Made by a program: the position numbers and the translations under genes
Shown: piece after piece, positions 61,774-64,000 of the stretch
Position numbering within the stretch: the first letter of the stretch is position 1
Layout: each line of letters begins with the position of its first letter
NCBI GenBank assembly: GCA_023386045.1
Contig: JAEWKK010000002.1
Location: 1-64,000, forward strand
Direction: 5' to 3'
Length of the DNA: 64,000 bases
Source of the DNA: Bacteroidota bacterium
Lineage (GTDB): Bacteria > Bacteroidota > Bacteroidia > Chitinophagales > Chitinophagaceae
Notes under the pieces: generated by a model
What the model was told of the DNA's origin: nothing
The model's database searches: none
The model's input: only the letters and a program-made list of their open reading frames with translations

Positions 61774-63102
61774 TTAAAAAGCTTTTTTTTCTTTTGGCAT
61801 TGCTGGTGTTTGTTGTTGTGTATATAATAAAGGTGTTACCTGTGTTGGATCGCCCTGGTAAACCCAGGTGAATTTGCCCACATATTTATTAAATACCTGG
61901 TTGACTTCAGTAGGAGTAATAGGCTGAAGATCTTCTTTCAAGCTAAAGGCTTTATGCCAGTTACCCTGTTCAACTTCTGCAGTCACCACCATCCAGCATA
62001 AGGATTCATTGGTTTCATTTTCATAATACTGGTAGGTGGCATAAGTGCTTTTCATATTCTTTACATCATCGGCTGGAAATCCTTCTTTCTTAATTTTATC
62101 TACAAGTGCACGGGCTACGGCAATATATTTATCGGGGTCTTTGGTTGTTACCTGCATAACTGTATACGGCGTTGTACCCGTTGTCATATAGGCTAAAGGT
62201 GCATAGGATAAAGCATGATTGGTACGTACTTCCAAAAACATTTTATCATAAAAAAGTCCTGAGGCCAGGGTGCCCGGCAAATAATCTTTTGAATTGGCAG
62301 ATGGCGCAGAAGAAATCCCCATGATATAATTGGTAGCGTTGTCTTTTTTCCTTGGCGTAAAACTATTTGCTTTGGGAACATAGGCAGCTCTTTTTAATTC
62401 AAATGGTTTCCCCTGGGGAATGGCCGCAAAAAGGTTTTCCAGTTTTTTCTGTAGTTCCTCTTTGAAAAGATCAGCAACAACCACCATAAAGATTCTCGAA
62501 CGGGTTAATATGGATTTGAAATATTCTTTTGTAAGCTGTGGAGTGAATTTTTTCAAATTCTCAATTGTACCACCGGTGGATTTTGAATAATCCATGCCTT
62601 TAAAGGCGGTCTGTAATGCCATTTTGCGAAGTGAAGCGTCGGGGTCCGATTCTTCTGCACGCAGGTCGTTGATTGCATTTTCTTTGATCCTGTTGAACTC
62701 CTTCACATCAAATTTGGGAGCCGTAAGTGCTTCAACGTAAAGGGGCCAAACGGTTTCAAAATCCCCTTTAATACAATTCAGTTGAAAATGCGAAGCATCT
62801 TTTGCTGTATGGCCAAAAATGCGTGCATCTATTTCATCAAGCTTGTTTTTAAAGCTGTTCTTGCTGTGATGCAGCGTACCGCATTCTGTTAATGCAGTGA
62901 ATGCCAGCTTTTCAATTCCTGCTTTGTCAGCTGTATAATTCTGAACGCCGCCTTTTACCACCAGGTCTATCTGCACGATGTCATTTCCACTGGGAACTAC
63001 TATGACCTTTACACCATGGACCTGCATTTCATACGGCTTATTGTCCTGTGCCTGTGATATTGTGGCAAGCAATAAAGAGCAGAAGAAAAATATATATTTC
63101 AT
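61774..63102 (-). CDS. M16-family peptidase-like protein lacking the zinc motif
   Basis: 442 aa. Signal peptide (MKYIFFFCSLLLATISQAQ) then an M16 alpha-beta fold. In place of the HxxEH zinc-binding motif the corresponding segment reads GIEKLAFTALTECGT, so the two His are absent. The R/Y pair of the C-terminal half appears kept (EVRTNHALSYAPLAY). It lies 11 bp downstream of a second M16 gene. The pair resembles heterodimeric M16 peptidases in which one subunit is active and the other (this one) helps bind substrate. Confidence 0.85.
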   Translation of the reverse strand: MKYIFFFCSLLLATISQAQDNKPYEMQVHGVKVIVVPSGNDIVQIDLVVKGGVQNYTADKAGIEKLAFTALTECGTLHHSKNSFKNKLDEIDARIFGHTAKDASHFQLNCIKGDFETVWPLYVEALTAPKFDVKEFNRIKENAINDLRAEESDPDASLRKMALQTAFKGMDYSKSTGGTIENLKKFTPQLTKEYFKSILTRSRIFMVVVADLFKEELQKKLENLFAAIPQGKPFELKRAAYVPKANSFTPRKKDNATNYIMGISSAPSANSKDYLPGTLASGLFYDKMFLEVRTNHALSYAPLAYMTTGTTPYTVMQVTTKDPDKYIAVARALVDKIKKEGFPADDVKNMKSTYATYQYYENETNESLCWMVVTAEVEQGNWHKAFSLKEDLQPITPTEVNQVFNKYVGKFTWVYQGDPTQVTPLLYTQQQTPAMPKEKKAF

Positions 63103-63113
63103 AAACGCTGGTT

Positions 63114-64000
63114 TTAGTTTTTAAAGAATTCGGCGGGCTTGTATTGCTGTTTCATATACGGGTTAATGATCAAACCTGCTACGTAAGGCTTACCACTGAT
63201 GTATTTCTTTACATAAGCCTGAATATCCTCTCTTGTTACCTTATTCATGGCAGGGAAATAATCTGTGAAATAATCGAGTGAAGTGCTGCACCATTGATAA
63301 GTAATTTGGGAGGCCAGGCTGGATGGCTTTTCTGTAGACCGGATCTGTTGTCTTTTTAATCCTTCTTTTGCTTTCCTTAACTCATCATCTGAGAAATAAT
63401 CAGCATTATCAAACTGTGAGATCTGCTTCATCAATTGCTCATAACATTCTTTCATTTTACCAGGAATAGGTGAGACAATAATACTTACAGGTCCCACATG
63501 TTTCAGAGTCTGGTAACTTATTTCTGCGGAAGTAGCGAGTCCTTTATCAATCAAGGCCTGGGTCCACTTCGAAGAATTCAGTGAAAGTATTTTCGAGAAA
63601 ACATCTGCTGCTATAGTTGATACCGAATCATTCCTGTAATCAGGACCCTGCCAGTAAAACATCATCATAGGGGTTTCAGCTACCGTGCTTTCTTTGATCA
63701 GGTATTCTGTTTTTTCCAGTGGTTTGAATTCCGGTATTGGATATTTGACATGGGGATCCATATCTGAAGATTGCCAGTCACCATAGATTTTCCTGACCAT
63801 GGCAAAAGTATTTTCCGGGTTCACATCTCCACAGATCACCAGGAGGGAATTATTGGGAACATAATATTTGTCTTTAATGATCATCATCTTTTCCGGCGTG
63901 GCTGTATTGATAATATCATGGTCTCCTATGGCGGTTTTACGTGAAAACAAATCACCCCAGAGTTTTTTATTTGTTTCCTTCCAAAGAATAAATCCGGGAT
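63114..64000 (-). CDS. M16-family peptidase, N-terminal part cut by window end
   Basis: The visible 295 residues are the second half of the M16 fold: LFSRKTAIGDHDIINTATPE, YYVPNNSLLVICGD (the conserved YYxPxN...GD of the first domain's end) and a full C-terminal domain. The zinc-binding HxxEH motif, if present, lies to the right of 64000. The frame runs open to the window edge. Probably the active partner of the motif-less M16 gene that follows it by 11 bp. Confidence 0.85.
   Translation of the reverse strand, partial: PGFILWKETNKKLWGDLFSRKTAIGDHDIINTATPEKMMIIKDKYYVPNNSLLVICGDVNPENTFAMVRKIYGDWQSSDMDPHVKYPIPEFKPLEKTEYLIKESTVAETPMMMFYWQGPDYRNDSVSTIAADVFSKILSLNSSKWTQALIDKGLATSAEISYQTLKHVGPVSIIVSPIPGKMKECYEQLMKQISQFDNADYFSDDELRKAKEGLKRQQIRSTEKPSSLASQITYQWCSTSLDYFTDYFPAMNKVTREDIQAYVKKYISGKPYVAGLIINPYMKQQYKPAEFFKN

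Overview
The window looks like chromosome of a Bacteroidota bacterium, most likely Chitinophagaceae or a close relative. Support comes from a type IX secretion (T9SS) barrel protein (PorT-like) directly behind ubiE, a metalloprotease with a T9SS sorting tail, a Bacteroidota-type dihydroorotase, a very short ATP synthase epsilon subunit, a -33/-7 promoter of the TTG-N20-TAnnTTTG kind, frequent TTG starts, and intergenic spacers full of short patterned repeats. There is no rRNA, tRNA, CRISPR array, transposase or prophage. Most genes are core housekeeping genes, so the novelty lies mainly in the left-hand operon and in non-coding DNA.

Layout. 1-371: inverted repeat and a 9-bp tandem array. 372-4144: tightly overlapped operon of a UbiA prenyltransferase, type III polyketide synthase, SAM methyltransferase and FAD oxidoreductase, probably making a methylated, oxidised phenolic lipid or quinone; a CoA-binding protein follows. 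4705-6797: small secreted protein plus metzincin protease. 6872-9631: ykuK-like nuclease, small membrane proteins behind engB, a secreted protein. 9632-10039: repeat-rich spacer. 10040-13128: ubiE, porT-like gene, yifB/comM. 13231-19855: unknown protein, MsbA-like ABC exporter, thiolase, pyrD, terC-like gene, rsmE. 19999-21555: dnaB, followed by a gene-free 614-bp stretch with DnaA-box-like sites. 22170-33333: outer-membrane protein, pyrC, MutS-like ATPase, M1 peptidase, PDH E2, dnaX, GNAT-like protein. 33393-41439: L,D-transpeptidase, small protein, atpD-atpC, RDD protein, YqgE, histidine kinase, queA.

41695-58382 is a complete Bacteroidota-style division and cell-wall (dcw) cluster, all on the + strand: mraZ-rsmH-ftsL-ftsI-murE-mraY-murD-ftsW-murG-murC-ftsQ-ftsA-ftsZ. 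It makes lipid II from UDP-MurNAc precursors (MurC, D, E, MraY, G; murF and ddl are not here), polymerises and crosslinks it (FtsW, FtsI) and builds the Z ring (FtsA, FtsZ). The mraZ leader holds a 10-bp-spaced GTG triplet (probable MraZ operator) and DnaA-box-like sites. To the right lie a small unknown gene between terminators, an ABC-2 transporter, a TIGR01777 epimerase and two M16 peptidase-type genes, one lacking the zinc motif and the other cut by the window end.

Most unusual signal: several intergenic gaps carry 7-, 8- or 9-bp quasi-tandem arrays in which most positions are fixed and a few vary in a restricted way. Their function is unknown. All function calls are from reading sequence; no database search was run.
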